From the NCBI RefSeq assembly GCF_022557175.1, contig NZ_CP092915.1:2790001-2854000 (forward strand): a stretch of 64,000 bases of DNA. The letters run 5' to 3'. Origin of the DNA: Mycolicibacterium sp. YH-1 (GTDB lineage Bacteria; Actinomycetota; Actinomycetes; Mycobacteriales; Mycobacteriaceae). The notes below the pieces were generated by a model that saw only the letters and a list, made by a program, of their open reading frames with translations, ran no database searches and was not told where the DNA came from. This document shows positions 63,982 through 64,000 of this stretch, one piece after another (the stretch's first letter is position 1; each line of letters opens with the position of its first letter). Position numbers and translations under genes: made by a program.

Positions 63982-64000
63982 CGCAGCAGGGTCGCGCTTT

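Overview
The window is GC-rich, densely packed chromosomal DNA from a mycobacterium, most likely a rapid grower (Mycolicibacterium type). Gene order matches, in reverse, the Mycobacterium tuberculosis segment from ephD (Rv2214c) down to the yggT-like gene (Rv2146c) just before wag31. The M. tuberculosis-specific inserts of that segment (IS6110, the Rv2177c transposase, PE_PGRS38) are absent. No rRNA, tRNA, CRISPR, prophage or insertion sequence is visible. Assignments rest on protein motifs and on recalled family sequences and synteny; no search was run.

Layout. 1-9.3 kb: end of ephD, leucyl aminopeptidase, glycine cleavage T-protein, ilvE, a guanidinium exporter (Gdx-type SMR) behind a guanidine-III riboswitch, the late cobalamin genes cobU-cobT-cobS, glycerate kinase and an A-type Fe-S carrier. 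9.3-21 kb: adenosine kinase, asnB and the cytochrome bcc-aa3 branch (ctaC, ctaF, qcrC-qcrA-qcrB, ctaE) with mmpS3. 21-45.5 kb: trpD, a nuclease with UvrC-like features, RipC-type cell-wall hydrolase, glycolipid genes (pimB', the Rv2181 mannosyltransferase, mptA, a PlsC acyltransferase, idsA2, lppM), fadD15, aroG, and the kinase pknL divergent from its substrate gene Rv2175c. 45.5-64 kb: the division and cell wall (dcw) cluster mraZ-rsmH-ftsL-pbpB-murE-murF-murX-[murD relic]-ftsW-murG-murC-ftsQ-ftsZ-yfiH-yggS-sepF-yggT. Most of its genes overlap by about 4 nt.

Main observations. (1) murD, essential for peptidoglycan and normally between murX and ftsW, is missing; about 40 codons of MurD-like C-terminal sequence remain in the 157-bp gap. 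(2) mraZ is preceded by two four-box arrays of MraZ-type TGGGN repeats with about 10-bp period. (3) A guanidine-III riboswitch precedes an SMR gene that has the full Gdx residue set. (4) pknL and Rv2175c have back-to-back overlapping -10 hexamers and apparently leaderless starts. (5) A -10-like TANNNT hexamer lies 6-8 nt before the start codon of at least eleven genes, suggesting widespread leaderless transcription. (6) A five-copy 34-bp tandem repeat lies between asnB and ctaC, abutting the ctaC -10 element.
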